Assembly: GCF_004570975.1 (NCBI RefSeq) | Contig: NZ_SPPC01000001.1 | Location: forward strand, 310,001-374,000 | DNA: 64,000 nt | Direction: 5' to 3' | Source of the DNA: Barnesiella sp. WM24 | GTDB lineage: Bacteria > Bacteroidota > Bacteroidia > Bacteroidales > Muribaculaceae | Shown: positions 19,054-28,025 of the stretch, piece by piece | Layout: the number at the start of each line of letters is the position of its first letter | How positions within the stretch are numbered: position 1 is the stretch's first letter | Made by a program: the position numbers and the translations under genes | Notes under the pieces: model-generated | Seen by the model: the letters and a program-made list of their open reading frames with translations, nothing else | Databases searched by the model: none | What the model was told of the DNA's origin: nothing

Positions 19054-19326
19054 TTACTTCACCTCTTCCATGAACACTTTTGCAGGCTTGAATGCCGGAA
19101 TCTTATGTTCGGGGATAATGATAGTGGTGTTCTTTGAAATGTTACGTGCGGTCTTCTCTGAACGGGTCTTAACGATGAAGCTACCAAAACCACGGAGATA
19201 AACATTCTCACCGTGAGCCAGAGAATCCTTTACAATCTCCATGAACTTTTCGATAGTCTCAAGCACATTTACTTTCTCTATACCGGTAGTCTTAGAGATT
19301 TCGTTTACGATGTCGGCTTTTGTCAT
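19054..19326 (-). CDS. HU-family DNA-binding protein
   Basis: A 90-residue histone-like protein that bends and compacts DNA. The N-terminal helices MTKADIVNEISKTTGIEK and the family signature GFGSFIVKTRSEKTARNISK are present, with the beta-arm Pro in IIPEHKIPAFKPAK. Full length for the family. A 200-base AT-rich gap separates it from the upstream asparaginase gene; I see no convincing -7 box there, only a near match. Confidence 0.95.
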   Translation of the reverse strand: MTKADIVNEISKTTGIEKVNVLETIEKFMEIVKDSLAHGENVYLRGFGSFIVKTRSEKTARNISKNTTIIIPEHKIPAFKPAKVFMEEVK

Positions 19327-19529
19327 TTTTCGTTTATTTTTATTATAATGGTAATAATTTTATGATTTGCAAGCGGTTACGCTCTTTTAAGCGTTCTCGC
19401 TGATTTTGCAAGTGCAAATATCGCACTTTTTTTTCAATTAGCTACAATCCGTAGCTCACTTTTTAAAATAAAATTCTCAAATCCACACTTTTAGGAGGGT
19501 CAATCGCGGAAAGGCTTACATATATTATT

Positions 19530-20570
19530 TTATAAGGTGACCTCTCCGCATAGCGAACATTCGAGATACTTTCTCACCTCAGCGGGCGGCAATCCAAGCC
19601 CGAAAAGATACATAAGCTTGGTTATCGCAGCTTCCGATGTCATGTCATGACCGGAGATGACGCCTGCAGCGGCAAGCCTGTCGCCTGACAGGTAACGCTT
19701 TGTATGCACTCCGCCGTTGACACATTGGGTCACGTTGACAATCACTATGCCACGGTCGACCGCATCGCGTATGGCATCAAGAAACCATAGGTAAGTCGGG
19801 GCGTTTCCGGCGCCGAATGTCTTCAGCACAATACCCTTTATGCCGGGTGTCGACAACTGGTGACGCAGTATCTCCTCCGATATTCCCGGATTCAAATCCA
19901 GAAACATCACATTGGTGTCCATCGCGTAGCGCACCTTCAACGGGCGTTTCATCACCGCCCTCATCAGCGCCTCTTCGTTGAAGTGGATGCCGAGACCTAT
20001 CTTCGCAAGCGAGGGATAGTTGTTGCTCTTAAACGCGTTGAAGTTGTCGGCGCTCATTTTTGTCGAGCGGTTTCCTCGCCAAAGATAGTTTTCAAACAAT
20101 ATCGCCACTTCCTGAACCATCGGCGCATCATTTATATCGGTCGCAGCAGCTATCTGCAAAGCAGTGATAAGATTTTCCTCACCGTCGGTCCTTACCTCGC
20201 CTATCGGCAACTGCGAGCCGGTTATAATCACCGGCTTATGCAGGTTTTCAAGCATAAATGAAAGTGCCGACGCCGTATAGGACATTGTGTCGGTACCGTG
20301 AAGCACGACAAATCCGTCAAAGCGGTCAAAATTTTCCTCGATCGCGCGAGCCATCTCCATCCAATACTTCGGATTCATGTCGGAAGAATCGAGCGGAGGA
20401 TTGAACTGTATATTTTCAATCGTGTAATCAAGCATCTTGATTTTCGGCACATTGTCAATCAGATGCGTGAAGTCAAATGGCTGAAGCGTGTGAGTCTCCG
20501 GATTCTCGATCATACCGATTGTACCACCGGTATATATGATCAGAATATGAGGTTTTCGCGCACTTTTCAT
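19530..20570 (-). CDS. ansA: Type I (cytoplasmic) L-asparaginase
   Basis: Hydrolyses L-asparagine to aspartate and ammonia. The 346-residue protein has the two catalytic Thr motifs: IYTGGTIGMIE near residue 13 and VLHGTDTMSYTASAL near residue 90. No signal peptide is present, which indicates the type I cytoplasmic form, and the length is typical. It starts 47 bases after metG on the same strand and is probably co-transcribed with it. Confidence 0.94.
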   Translation of the reverse strand: MKSARKPHILIIYTGGTIGMIENPETHTLQPFDFTHLIDNVPKIKMLDYTIENIQFNPPLDSSDMNPKYWMEMARAIEENFDRFDGFVVLHGTDTMSYTASALSFMLENLHKPVIITGSQLPIGEVRTDGEENLITALQIAAATDINDAPMVQEVAILFENYLWRGNRSTKMSADNFNAFKSNNYPSLAKIGLGIHFNEEALMRAVMKRPLKVRYAMDTNVMFLDLNPGISEEILRHQLSTPGIKGIVLKTFGAGNAPTYLWFLDAIRDAVDRGIVIVNVTQCVNGGVHTKRYLSGDRLAAAGVISGHDMTSEAAITKLMYLFGLGLPPAEVRKYLECSLCGEVTL

Positions 20571-20617
20571 CTATATCTCTGTCTTTGTGGGTTTGAATTT
20601 TCTGTTAAGTTGCGGCA

Positions 20618-22660
20618 TCACATCACCTGTGCGCCGGGACGCACCGGGGCAGTGGGACCTATAACGACAAGCGAGCCGTCGGGATTTTCAGCCGAAAGAA
20701 TCATGCCTTCCGACAGGATGCCGCGCAACTTTCGGGGCTCGAAGTTGGCGATAAAGCACACCTGCTTGCCGATAAGGTCTTCCGGAGCATAATATTTGGC
20801 TATACCTGACACGATTGTCCTCTTTTTCATGCCGTCGTCAATAAGGAAGCGGAGCAGCTTGTCGGCCTTGGGCACTTTTTCACACTCAAGCACAGTCCCG
20901 ACACGGATGTCACACTTCTTGAATGTGTCAAAGTCCACGTTTTCAGCCTGCGGCGCCACCTTCCAGTTGTCAAGCTGGTTCTGGCGCTTGATATCCTCAA
21001 GACGCTTTATCTGCGCTTCGATAGCGTCATCCTCGATTTTCTCAAAGAGCAGTTCGGGCTCTCCTATCTTGGCTCCGGCGGGAATGAGGTCATTGCAGCC
21101 GAGCATATCCCATGTCAAGGTCTCTCCGCCGAGCATCTTCAGCAGCTTAGCCGACATGAATGGCAAGAATGGCTCAAACGCGACCGTGATATTGGCGCAT
21201 ATCTGCAACGCGACATTCAATATCGTGCCGGCACGGCCGATGTCAGTCTTTGCCACCTTCCAAGGCTCTGTCTCCTGAAGGTAACGGTTGCCGAGACGCG
21301 CTATGTTCATAGCGTCTTTCAGCGCGTCGCGGAAGTGGAAGTTATCAAGATTATCGGTAAGCGACTGCTTTATATCGGCAAGTTCCTTGAATGCATTATT
21401 GTCCACGTCAAGATACTCACCGACAGCAGGCACCACGCCGTCAAAATATTTATGGGTAAGCACCACGGCACGGTTCACGAAGTTGCCGAGTATGGCCACA
21501 AGTTCACTGTTGTTACGAGCCTGGAAATCGCGCCATGTGAAGTCATTGTCCTTTGTCTCAGGAGCATTTGCGGTAAGCACGTAGCGGAGCACATCCTGCT
21601 TGCCGGGGAAGTCACGCAGATATTCATGCAGCCACACAGCCCAGTTGCGTGAGGTCGAGATTTTGTCGCCCTCAAGATTGAGGAATTCATTTGCCGGCAC
21701 GTTGTCAGGAAGCTGGAAATTGTCACCGTAGGCCATGAGCATAGACGGGAACACGATACAATGAAACACGATGTTATCCTTTCCGATGAAATGAATCAAC
21801 CGGGTCTCAGGGTCTTTCCACCATGTCTCCCACGAGTCGGGGAGTATCTCCTTGGTATTTGAAATATAGCCGATAGGTGCATCAAACCATACATACAGCA
21901 CCTTTCCTTCAGCCCCTTCCACAGGCACAGGGATACCCCAGTCAAGGTCGCGGCTCACGGCACGCGGCTGAAGCCCCATGTCAAGCCATGACTTGCACTG
22001 TCCGTAAACATTGCTGCGCCACTCCTTGTGTCCGTCAAGAATCCACTTGCGCAGTGTGGGCTCCCACTTGTCAAGAGGAAGATACCAATGTTTTGTCTCC
22101 TTCATTACGGGCTTGCTGCCGGTGATTGCGCTTGTCGGGTCGATAAGCTCCTCGGGGCTAAGCGATGTGCCGCATGCCTCACACTGGTCTCCGTAGGCAC
22201 GCTCATTGCCGCAGTGAGGACATTTTCCGGTCACATAACGGTCGGCGAGAAACTGACCCGCCTCCTCGTCATACAACTGCATGGATGTCTTCTCGACAAA
22301 CTCGCCTTTGTCGTAGAGTCTCTTGAAAAATTCCGACGCGGTAGCCGCGTGGGTCGACGAAGTTGTGCGTGAATACACGTCAAACGAGATACCAAGTTCC
22401 TCAAAAGAGTCCTTGATAATGTTGTGGTAGCGGTCCACGATGTCCTGCGGTGTCACCCCCTCGCGGCGCGCCTTTATAGTGATGGGCACTCCATGCTCGT
22501 CACTGCCACCGATCATCTTCACATCCTCCCCGCGCAGACGCAGGTAACGGGCATAGATGTCGGCAGGCACATATACTCCGGCAAGATGTCCGATGTGGAC
22601 AGGGCCGTTGGCATAAGGGAGAGCGGTAGTTATCAGAGTGCGTTTAAAGTTCTTTTCCAT
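20618..22660 (-). CDS. metG: Methionyl-tRNA synthetase
   Basis: Charges tRNA-Met. The ATG at 22660 ([19 protein letters not shown]) gives 680 aa. The HIGH motif is PVHIGHLAG, the KMSKS loop appears as GDKISTSRN, and the zinc knuckle is [18 protein letters not shown]. An anticodon-binding helical domain is followed by the C-terminal EMAP/Trbp111-like tRNA-binding domain ([20 protein letters not shown]), as in E. coli and other Bacteroidetes. A -7 box lies 36 bases upstream. Confidence 0.97.
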   Translation of the reverse strand: MEKNFKRTLITTALPYANGPVHIGHLAGVYVPADIYARYLRLRGEDVKMIGGSDEHGVPITIKARREGVTPQDIVDRYHNIIKDSFEELGISFDVYSRTTSSTHAATASEFFKRLYDKGEFVEKTSMQLYDEEAGQFLADRYVTGKCPHCGNERAYGDQCEACGTSLSPEELIDPTSAITGSKPVMKETKHWYLPLDKWEPTLRKWILDGHKEWRSNVYGQCKSWLDMGLQPRAVSRDLDWGIPVPVEGAEGKVLYVWFDAPIGYISNTKEILPDSWETWWKDPETRLIHFIGKDNIVFHCIVFPSMLMAYGDNFQLPDNVPANEFLNLEGDKISTSRNWAVWLHEYLRDFPGKQDVLRYVLTANAPETKDNDFTWRDFQARNNSELVAILGNFVNRAVVLTHKYFDGVVPAVGEYLDVDNNAFKELADIKQSLTDNLDNFHFRDALKDAMNIARLGNRYLQETEPWKVAKTDIGRAGTILNVALQICANITVAFEPFLPFMSAKLLKMLGGETLTWDMLGCNDLIPAGAKIGEPELLFEKIEDDAIEAQIKRLEDIKRQNQLDNWKVAPQAENVDFDTFKKCDIRVGTVLECEKVPKADKLLRFLIDDGMKKRTIVSGIAKYYAPEDLIGKQVCFIANFEPRKLRGILSEGMILSAENPDGSLVVIGPTAPVRPGAQVM

Positions 22661-22695
22661 TTCTATTTTTGCGGATAACAATTTTATTTTCAGTA

Positions 22696-22703
22696 CAAAA
22701 TTA
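22696..22703 (-). promoter_or_regulatory. Promoter -7 box for metG
   Basis: On the minus strand the sequence is TAATTTTG, an exact TAnnTTTG match, placed 36 bases before the metG ATG. No TTG is seen at -33. Confidence 0.5.
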
Positions 22704-22766
22704 ACTTTTTATCGCGAGATATTAAAATCCATTCATCTCGTTAACGCGTTATTCCCATAAACAATC

Positions 22767-22812
22767 ACGCCTTGGCATGGCTTTTCCTTATACATTTGCC
22801 ACGCCAAGGCGT
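22767..22812. other. Long imperfect hairpin between divergent promoters
   Basis: Two 15-base arms (22767-22781 and 22798-22812), with one mismatch, flank a 16-base loop. Arms start ACGCCTTGGC and end GCCAAGGCGT. It lies between the metG promoter (minus) and the DUF4250 promoter (plus), so it is outside both expected transcripts. It looks like a terminator stem, but no gene points into it and no T-run follows. Confidence 0.6.
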
Positions 22813-22868
22813 AAATATCTGACTAATTGCCATTAATCCACACTATTTTAACATCAAGCAAAAAGATG

Positions 22869-22876
22869 TAATTTTG
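22869..22876 (+). promoter_or_regulatory. Promoter -7 box for the DUF4250 gene
   Basis: TAATTTTG fits TAnnTTTG and lies 17 bases before the ATG at 22894, giving a leader of only about ten bases. Confidence 0.55.
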
Positions 22877-22893
22877 CACAAAATTTTTATTAC

Positions 22894-23073
22894 ATGGACA
22901 ATTTACCTAAAGACCCTGCAATGCTGTTCAGCTTTCTGAACATGAAACTGCGCGACAATTACACCTCGCTCGATGAACTCTGCGACGACCTTGACATAGA
23001 CCGCGGCGAGCTGGAGAGAAAAATGAGCGAATACGGATGGGAATACAATCCGTCGACAAATAAGTTCTGGTAA
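22894..23073 (+). CDS. DUF4250 domain protein, 59 aa
   Basis: A small cytoplasmic protein opening MDNLPKDPAMLFSFLNMKLR and ending in EYGWEYNPSTNKFW. This is the DUF4250 family, common in Bacteroidales and Firmicutes and of unknown function. The predicted structure is helical with a short C-terminal aromatic tail; the middle (SLDELCDDLDIDRGELERKM) resembles a small winged-helix or HTH-like element. It converges with the Omp28-type gene, with only 7 bases between stops. Confidence 0.88.
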   Translation: MDNLPKDPAMLFSFLNMKLRDNYTSLDELCDDLDIDRGELERKMSEYGWEYNPSTNKFW

Positions 23074-23080
23074 CGCTCCG

Positions 23081-25045
23081 TTATCTCACGGCAACCTTCA
23101 CCGTAGAGCTATTGCCGTCAGTATCCATAGTCCTTACGACGTAAAGTCCGGGAGCAACAGATATTGACCCTGCGCCTGAAATTTCGGCCACACGCACCCC
23201 GTTGAAGCCATAGACCTCGGCAACGGCACACTCACCGGCTACCGTAATCTCTCCGGCGCCCGCGCTCACTGCAACAGCTGAAGCAGAGCCGCCGGCGGTA
23301 ATGGCGTCGATTGATGCCACTCGCTGCGGACCGGCTATCTTAACGGCATTTTCAATAAAGCCGGTAGTCGTGTTGATAAGCATCGCGATAATATCTATAT
23401 TGCTGCCGACCTTGACATTAGAGGGCAACTTAATCTGATGGGTGAAGGCATATTCCTTATCCTTCTCCATGACTGCGGGAAGCAGACCGTCCACTCCGTC
23501 AAACGTGTCAATCAAGCGCGCCACATCATCAAATTTCCAATTAACGCTACTGGGATAGGATTCCCATCCGCCACACAGTCCGTAGCCACCGCCGGCGAAG
23601 TAATTTGCCTGAGTTCCAGCAACACCATTTTCAGTGATGACAAATGACACCCGATACTGCGACTTGGCAAGAATGTCGTTTACATTGGCGCGGTCATACA
23701 CAATTTTAGCGTTACCACTTATTTCAAGAGTCTTTTCAGCTTCATCTATATACTTCGCGTCAATAGAAATGTCGCCAAAGCCCTTCTCACCGCCAACTTC
23801 CGTTACAAGCGCCACAAAATCATTAGGACTGGGATTTGCAGTAAGCATGCGGTCGGCAAGACCTCCGGGGAATCCGGCTACATAGCCGGTGTTTACGAGC
23901 GAGGTGATATAATTAGTCTCCTGCATGTCATCGTTGTAATGCACGCCGATGCCGATGAAATCATCGGGATAATTCTCTTTCATGTATTCCATACCCCAGA
24001 TACCTCTCGGGCAATAGCCACACCATGTACCGGTCCACTCTTCAAAAACGACACGACGCTTCACGCCCTTATCGATAGCCTTTACATAAGATTCAGCCTC
24101 GGCAGTCTCCATCGGCTCGCCATTCACCTTGTCAAATGCGACATTGACGAGATACAAGCCATCTTTATCGACAGGAGCCGTCTTGAGGTTCACGATACCT
24201 GAGCGGTGAGAGCTAATTTTCAGCGGCAGTTCCTGCTCTTCGCCATTCACGCCGTCAACTCCTGTAAACCCGGAGAATGACGTAATCTGACGACCTCCTA
24301 TATTGACAAACTGCATGGCGACATCAATAGCCTCCCCGGTCTTTACGACACTTGACATGTCGTAGCCTACGGGAATAGCCCAAAGTGGCAGATTTTCGCC
24401 CTCTACCCCTGCCATAATAGTAAGAGGCACTCCAAGATTATTCCACACTTCTTCTCCATCAGTAACCAACGCCGCATTATCGCAATACTCGCTGATAGCG
24501 TCCTCATTCACGTAACAAAATGGATAATAACTGCGGATTGCGGTATTTCGCGGCGCCTTGAACTTATATCCTATTGCGATCTCTTCTCCTGTAAACACAT
24601 AAGGCTCATCAAGTTCAACCACGTTTTCTCCGGGATTAAAGCTGTTGCCAGAAAGAGTGCCAAGATTAAGAGTGATCTCCTTCTCCCAGATTGTCTCGCC
24701 TCCGAGACCTTTTGTTATAAACACCGAACCGGCGGAATCAGTAGATGTTCCCATATAGAAAACAATACTGGTAAGCTTTGAACCGATACACTGCTTCGCT
24801 TTATCTTCAGGAATTACGATTGAGAGCTTATAAGTACCGGGGGTATTAAAATTGCCTGCGGTAATACTGCTTCCAAGAAAATAATAGCAGTCCCAACGCG
24901 GGGTTGAAGCCGCAGCGGCTTTTCTAACGACAGGCTTGTCAATTGCAGCCAATACGTCCGACGAAATGAGCCCTACTTGTTTTGCCGCACTCATGCCGCT
25001 TACACCAAGCAGCAATGCCATGGCAGAGAGTAAAAACTTTTTCAT
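23081..25045 (-). CDS. Omp28-type secreted protein with a T9SS-like C-terminal sorting domain
   Basis: 654 aa from the ATG at 25045 (MKKFLLSAMALLLGVSGMSAA), a clear signal peptide. The middle holds a thioredoxin-like Omp28 domain with RRVVFEEWTGTWCGYCPRG (a CxxC motif) followed by a search-like GIGVHYNDDM segment. The last 70 residues (AEVYGFNGVRVAEISGAG ... LYVVRTMDTDGNSSTVKV) resemble the type A C-terminal domain used by the type IX secretion system. Function of these proteins is unknown; a surface or outer-membrane location is expected. The -7 box TATCTTTG lies 51 bases upstream. Confidence 0.85.
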   Translation of the reverse strand: MKKFLLSAMALLLGVSGMSAAKQVGLISSDVLAAIDKPVVRKAAAASTPRWDCYYFLGSSITAGNFNTPGTYKLSIVIPEDKAKQCIGSKLTSIVFYMGTSTDSAGSVFITKGLGGETIWEKEITLNLGTLSGNSFNPGENVVELDEPYVFTGEEIAIGYKFKAPRNTAIRSYYPFCYVNEDAISEYCDNAALVTDGEEVWNNLGVPLTIMAGVEGENLPLWAIPVGYDMSSVVKTGEAIDVAMQFVNIGGRQITSFSGFTGVDGVNGEEQELPLKISSHRSGIVNLKTAPVDKDGLYLVNVAFDKVNGEPMETAEAESYVKAIDKGVKRRVVFEEWTGTWCGYCPRGIWGMEYMKENYPDDFIGIGVHYNDDMQETNYITSLVNTGYVAGFPGGLADRMLTANPSPNDFVALVTEVGGEKGFGDISIDAKYIDEAEKTLEISGNAKIVYDRANVNDILAKSQYRVSFVITENGVAGTQANYFAGGGYGLCGGWESYPSSVNWKFDDVARLIDTFDGVDGLLPAVMEKDKEYAFTHQIKLPSNVKVGSNIDIIAMLINTTTGFIENAVKIAGPQRVASIDAITAGGSASAVAVSAGAGEITVAGECAVAEVYGFNGVRVAEISGAGSISVAPGLYVVRTMDTDGNSSTVKVAVR

Positions 25046-25095
25046 ATACACTTTATAAATTAATGATTGGATTGACAAATTATTTCATTTTTATG

Positions 25096-25103
25096 CAAAG
25101 ATA
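25096..25103 (-). promoter_or_regulatory. Promoter -7 box for the Omp28-type gene
   Basis: Minus-strand TATCTTTG, an exact consensus match, 51 bases before the ATG. Confidence 0.5.
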
Positions 25104-25190
25104 CCACTTTTCTCAATCCAAATTAAGTTTATATACGTTATATTTATAGAAATATATCATCCGGATTAAACTTAACACAATCAAGCAATC

Positions 25191-25742
25191 ATGAACCGAC
25201 TGTTTTTAATCATTGCCACGGCAATCGCACTGACAACCTCATGCACCACTCTCACCCCGGAACAGAAGGCGGCAAGGGAAGAGCAGAAAACACTTGAAGC
25301 ACGCCGCGATTCAATCAATCATATCATTGCCGTGAAGTCGCTCGCGGGAATGGACTTTGTGCTTGAAGCCGACAGGCTCATCTTCAAGCGCGGACGACCG
25401 GCATATGTATCTTCGGTAACAAACTTCATATCCTCGGTCAACGGCAGGACAACTGTACAGATAGCGCCGTTTAACTCGGGCGGACCTAACGGAGTAGGAG
25501 GAATCACGGTAGAAGGAGTCGCATCCAACATCAAGACATCGCAAAACAAAGACGGGTCATTCACCCAGTCCATGAGCGTGACCGGCAACGGCATTTCGGC
25601 TGTAATCTCCATCACCGTAATAGAAGGCACCGACCGCGCGACAGCAGTCGTGACACCCAATTTCAACTCCAACCGCATCACCCTCGAGGGCACACTGTAT
25701 CCTGCCGCAAAAAGCAGCGTCTACAAAGGAAGAGCCTTTTAA
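25191..25742 (+). CDS. DUF4251 lipoprotein
   Basis: A 183-residue lipoprotein with signal and lipobox LTTSC (Cys18). A short charged helix (PEQKAAREEQKTLEARRDSIN) leads into the DUF4251 beta-rich domain with AGMDFVLEADRLIFKRGRPAYV and INSVTNFISSVNG-like segments. The family is found in Bacteroidetes only and has no known activity. It converges with folB, the two stops being 5 bases apart, and no hairpin separates them. Confidence 0.85.
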   Translation: MNRLFLIIATAIALTTSCTTLTPEQKAAREEQKTLEARRDSINHIIAVKSLAGMDFVLEADRLIFKRGRPAYVSSVTNFISSVNGRTTVQIAPFNSGGPNGVGGITVEGVASNIKTSQNKDGSFTQSMSVTGNGISAVISITVIEGTDRATAVVTPNFNSNRITLEGTLYPAAKSSVYKGRAF

Positions 25743-25747
25743 AGCCG

Positions 25748-26104
25748 TCACCACCTGATGCTGACCGAGGCTGAGGCAAGCTGTGCCGTGACCGGCGGGG
25801 TGAGCTTGGAGATTTTTATATATCCTCCTGTGGCTGCATCCCACCGGTCCGTTATACGCCGGTATATCCTTCCCGCCACATGCTCAAGCAGAGCCGACGG
25901 CTTTGCCATCTCCTCTTTCACAAGCGCCACGAGCTCACCGTAATTAAGAGTGCCGTCAAGCGAATCGGAGTCTATATCCCAGGGATAGTCAACTCTTACG
26001 GTGACCTCAAAATCGTTTCCGACCTTACGCTCCTGGTCAAAGACACCGTGACGCGCCCTCACTGCCAGACGCTCTATTTCAACTGATGTAGTCAATTTAT
26101 CCAT
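25748..26104 (-). CDS. folB: Dihydroneopterin aldolase
   Basis: Cleaves 7,8-dihydroneopterin to 6-hydroxymethyl-dihydropterin and glycolaldehyde in folate synthesis. 118 aa, normal size. The start ERLAVRARHGVFDQERKVGNDFEVTV is the family signature including the conserved Glu; the substrate-binding NYGELVALVKEEM and the conserved Lys in GGYIKISKLTPP follow. It is 60 bases downstream of the terminator that closes the micro-ORF unit, with a 12-bp palindrome in the gap. Confidence 0.93.
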   Translation of the reverse strand: MDKLTTSVEIERLAVRARHGVFDQERKVGNDFEVTVRVDYPWDIDSDSLDGTLNYGELVALVKEEMAKPSALLEHVAGRIYRRITDRWDAATGGYIKISKLTPPVTAQLASASVSIRW

Positions 26105-26148
26105 AACTAAAAAAAACAGGATGGCTAAGATAGTGATTTTTGCCTGTT

Positions 26149-26160
26149 CCTGACGTCAGG
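26149..26160. promoter_or_regulatory. 12-bp palindrome upstream of folB
   Basis: CCTGACGTCAGG is a perfect palindrome lying 45 bases before the folB start, between the terminator and a weak -7-like box (minus-strand TATCTTAG at 26125-26132). A regulator site is possible; nothing else supports it. Confidence 0.3.
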
Positions 26161-26164
26161 GCAC

Positions 26165-26190
26165 AAAAAAATCGTGAGATGTTCACGATT
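26165..26190 (-). terminator. Intrinsic terminator closing the micro-ORF unit
   Basis: On the minus strand AATCGTGA-ACATC-TCACGATT is followed by a run of T. It lies between the 21-aa micro-ORF and folB, so it either ends the micro-ORF transcript or acts as an attenuator ahead of folB. Confidence 0.8.
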
Positions 26191-26241
26191 CTCTAATTTT
26201 AAACCTAAATTCATTTACTTGCTCACTAATGCAAGTTTTTT

Positions 26242-26307
26242 TTACTTGTACATCTCTGATGCTGCTTCAAAGTACCAAGTAAGTACTTTCTTAAAAAACT
26301 TCTTCAT
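26242..26307 (-). CDS. Micro-ORF, 21 aa, cationic amphipathic peptide
   Basis: ATG at 26307, TAA at 26242-26244. The peptide begins MKKFFKKVLTWYFEAA and ends in EMYK; it would form one amphipathic helix with basic and aromatic residues. An inverted repeat (AAAGTAC / GTACTTT, 26269-26289) lies inside the coding sequence. It shares the KFFK start pattern with the 39-aa ORF upstream, which suggests the two are related or act together. I do not recognise a named family. Support comes from the common promoter and terminator, not from homology. Confidence 0.5.
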   Translation of the reverse strand: MKKFFKKVLTWYFEAASEMYK

Positions 26308-26404
26308 AACACTTCTTCTTTAAATTCCTAAAACATTCTTCATTCTCAAGTGTGCCGCTTCCTTCAACAAGCCCCGGGCGGCATCCGGGCGGGGGCGATT
26401 CATA

Positions 26405-26524
26405 CTAATTCTCTTCGTCAAACATAGGAGTGCAGTCGCCGGTAATCCTGAACAACTGGTGGTCACTCATGTTTCTTACATATGAATTGACTCCCTCTTT
26501 AAAAAACTTAATCATCTTGTTCAT
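26405..26524 (-). CDS. Micro-ORF, 39 aa
   Basis: ATG at 26524, TAG at 26405-26407. The peptide begins MNKMIKFFKEGVNSYVRNM and ends in CTPMFDEEN: a basic amphipathic start followed by an acidic tail with a single Cys. A clear -7 box lies 77 bases upstream and the leader contains a small GGGG/CCCC hairpin (about 26549-26566). It would be the first cistron of a transcript that also carries the 21-aa ORF 97 bases on. No family recognised. Confidence 0.5.
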   Translation of the reverse strand: MNKMIKFFKEGVNSYVRNMSDHQLFRITGDCTPMFDEEN

Positions 26525-26601
26525 GACTATAAAGTTTTAGTTAATATTTATCGGGGTTTCCTTTCTCCCCGTTTCACTACTATATACAACTAAATACGGT
26601 G

Positions 26602-26609
26602 CAAAGTTA
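26602..26609 (-). promoter_or_regulatory. Promoter -7 box for the micro-ORF unit
   Basis: Minus-strand TAACTTTG, an exact match, followed by a roughly 70-base leader to the 39-aa ORF. The stretch 26105-26821 has no larger gene; apart from the two micro-ORFs, this promoter, the terminator and the GlmU-like gene's promoter I see only AT-rich spacer. Confidence 0.6.
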
Positions 26610-26766
26610 GATGTTTTTTCTTAAACCATGCAATAAAACTATGTTATTTAACATATAAATTTACACAAATCACTGATTACCTGATATTTAATTTTCATTG
26701 ATTTTGAGGTTAAAAATCGTCTAATTTATGCATATCTGCATATTTATGCACTCTAACCATTATCAA

Positions 26767-26799
26767 TTGACCATATCTCAATAATTTTTCTTACATTTG
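26767..26799 (+). promoter_or_regulatory. Promoter of the GlmU-like gene
   Basis: TTG at 26767-26769 and TACATTTG at 26792-26799, spaced 22 bases, slightly longer than usual. The ATG is 22 bases after the -7 box. Confidence 0.55.
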
Positions 26800-26821
26800 T
26801 AGAAACATTAATTCAGAAACC

Positions 26822-28003
26822 ATGACACGTAACATCATACTTTTTGACGACGCCGACTTGCGCGAAAATCTACTACCCATTACATTTACCCGACCTATAG
26901 CCGACATAAGATTCGGCATAATGACCATAAGGGAAAAATGGGAAAAAGCGTTACCGGGCACTTATTCCTACCGGACAGTCGAATATCTTTCGCCAAAATA
27001 TCCGATAAAAGAGTCAGACACTAATGAAGACCTTTATATTGCCGGCAATGTATGTCCTTCAGCCGACCTTGTCAAGGCAATCGAGTCGCTGCCGCAGGCT
27101 ACGGCACTTTTCATCGGCGACACCTTGATTGCAAGTCATGGAAAGCGCCATGAGGCGACAGTGCAGTTTGAAGATGACGTGCTCGCAATAAAAACGTTGC
27201 CCGACATATTTATGCTCAACGAGCAAGCCCTCGCCGCCGACTACCGCACATTGACTGAAAACCGTAGCTCGAAACCACTCAGCCCTACATGCACCCTTAT
27301 CGGCTCGCCCACTCTCAGCGACGGCACTCCGGCAATCTTTATTGAAGAAGGCGCGACAGTGGAAGGGGCGATGCTCAATGTGACCCACGGTCCCATATAT
27401 ATCGGTCGCGATGCGGAGATTATGGAGGGATCATGTGTAAGAGGGCCTCTCGCTCTTTGCGAACACTCTTATATAAACATGGGCACAAAGGTATATGGCG
27501 CAACGACCATCGGTCCCTACTGCAAAGTAGGCGGCGAGCTCAACAATGTGGTCATGATCGGATACAGCAACAAGGGTCATGACGGATTTCTCGGCAACGC
27601 CGTCATCGGCGAGTGGTGTAATCTCGGCGCCAATTGTGTCGCCTCCAACCTCAAAAACGACTATTCGGAAATCAAACTCTGGAACTACCCAGCCCACCGT
27701 TTCCTGCGCACAGGGCTCCAGTTCTGCGGACTTATCATGGGCGACCACACAAAAGCCGGCATCAACACCATGTTTAACACCGCCACAGTGGTAGGTGTAG
27801 GATGCAATATCCACGGGTCAGGATTTCCTCGCAACTTCGTAGCGTCATTCAGCGAAGGCGGCGCTGCGGGCTTCAGCGACGTGTCACTATCCAAATTCTT
27901 TGACATCGCACGACGCGTAATGGCGCGACGCCATGTCGAGCTGACCGATACCGACATCGAAATCTTCAATTCGATTTATTCAATAGCGGAGACTTACAAA
28001 TAA
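26822..28003 (+). CDS. GlmU-like UDP-GlcNAc diphosphorylase / glucosamine-1-P N-acetyltransferase (Bacteroidetes type)
   Basis: 393 aa. The N-terminal half (ILFDDADLRENLLPITFTRPIADIRFGIMTIREKW) is a reduced nucleotidyltransferase domain characteristic of the alternative Bacteroidetes GlmU family, not the E. coli type. The C-terminal half is a left-handed beta-helix with hexapeptide repeats (GPIYIGRDAEIMEGSCVRGP, then GGELNNVVMIGYSNKGHDGFLG). Together they are expected to make UDP-GlcNAc for peptidoglycan and lipid A. It has its own promoter and ends in a hairpin shared with the convergent DUF4249 gene. Confidence 0.87.
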   Translation: MTRNIILFDDADLRENLLPITFTRPIADIRFGIMTIREKWEKALPGTYSYRTVEYLSPKYPIKESDTNEDLYIAGNVCPSADLVKAIESLPQATALFIGDTLIASHGKRHEATVQFEDDVLAIKTLPDIFMLNEQALAADYRTLTENRSSKPLSPTCTLIGSPTLSDGTPAIFIEEGATVEGAMLNVTHGPIYIGRDAEIMEGSCVRGPLALCEHSYINMGTKVYGATTIGPYCKVGGELNNVVMIGYSNKGHDGFLGNAVIGEWCNLGANCVASNLKNDYSEIKLWNYPAHRFLRTGLQFCGLIMGDHTKAGINTMFNTATVVGVGCNIHGSGFPRNFVASFSEGGAAGFSDVSLSKFFDIARRVMARRHVELTDTDIEIFNSIYSIAETYK

Positions 28004-28024
28004 GAGTCGGTCAGGACTCTTTAC
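28002..28024. terminator. Bidirectional terminator
   Basis: AAGAGTC and GACTCTT pair around a 6-base loop. The stem begins in the stop codon of the GlmU-like gene and lies 4 bases from the stop of the convergent DUF4249 gene; short T-rich tails occur on both sides. Confidence 0.6.
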
Positions 28025-28025
28025 A

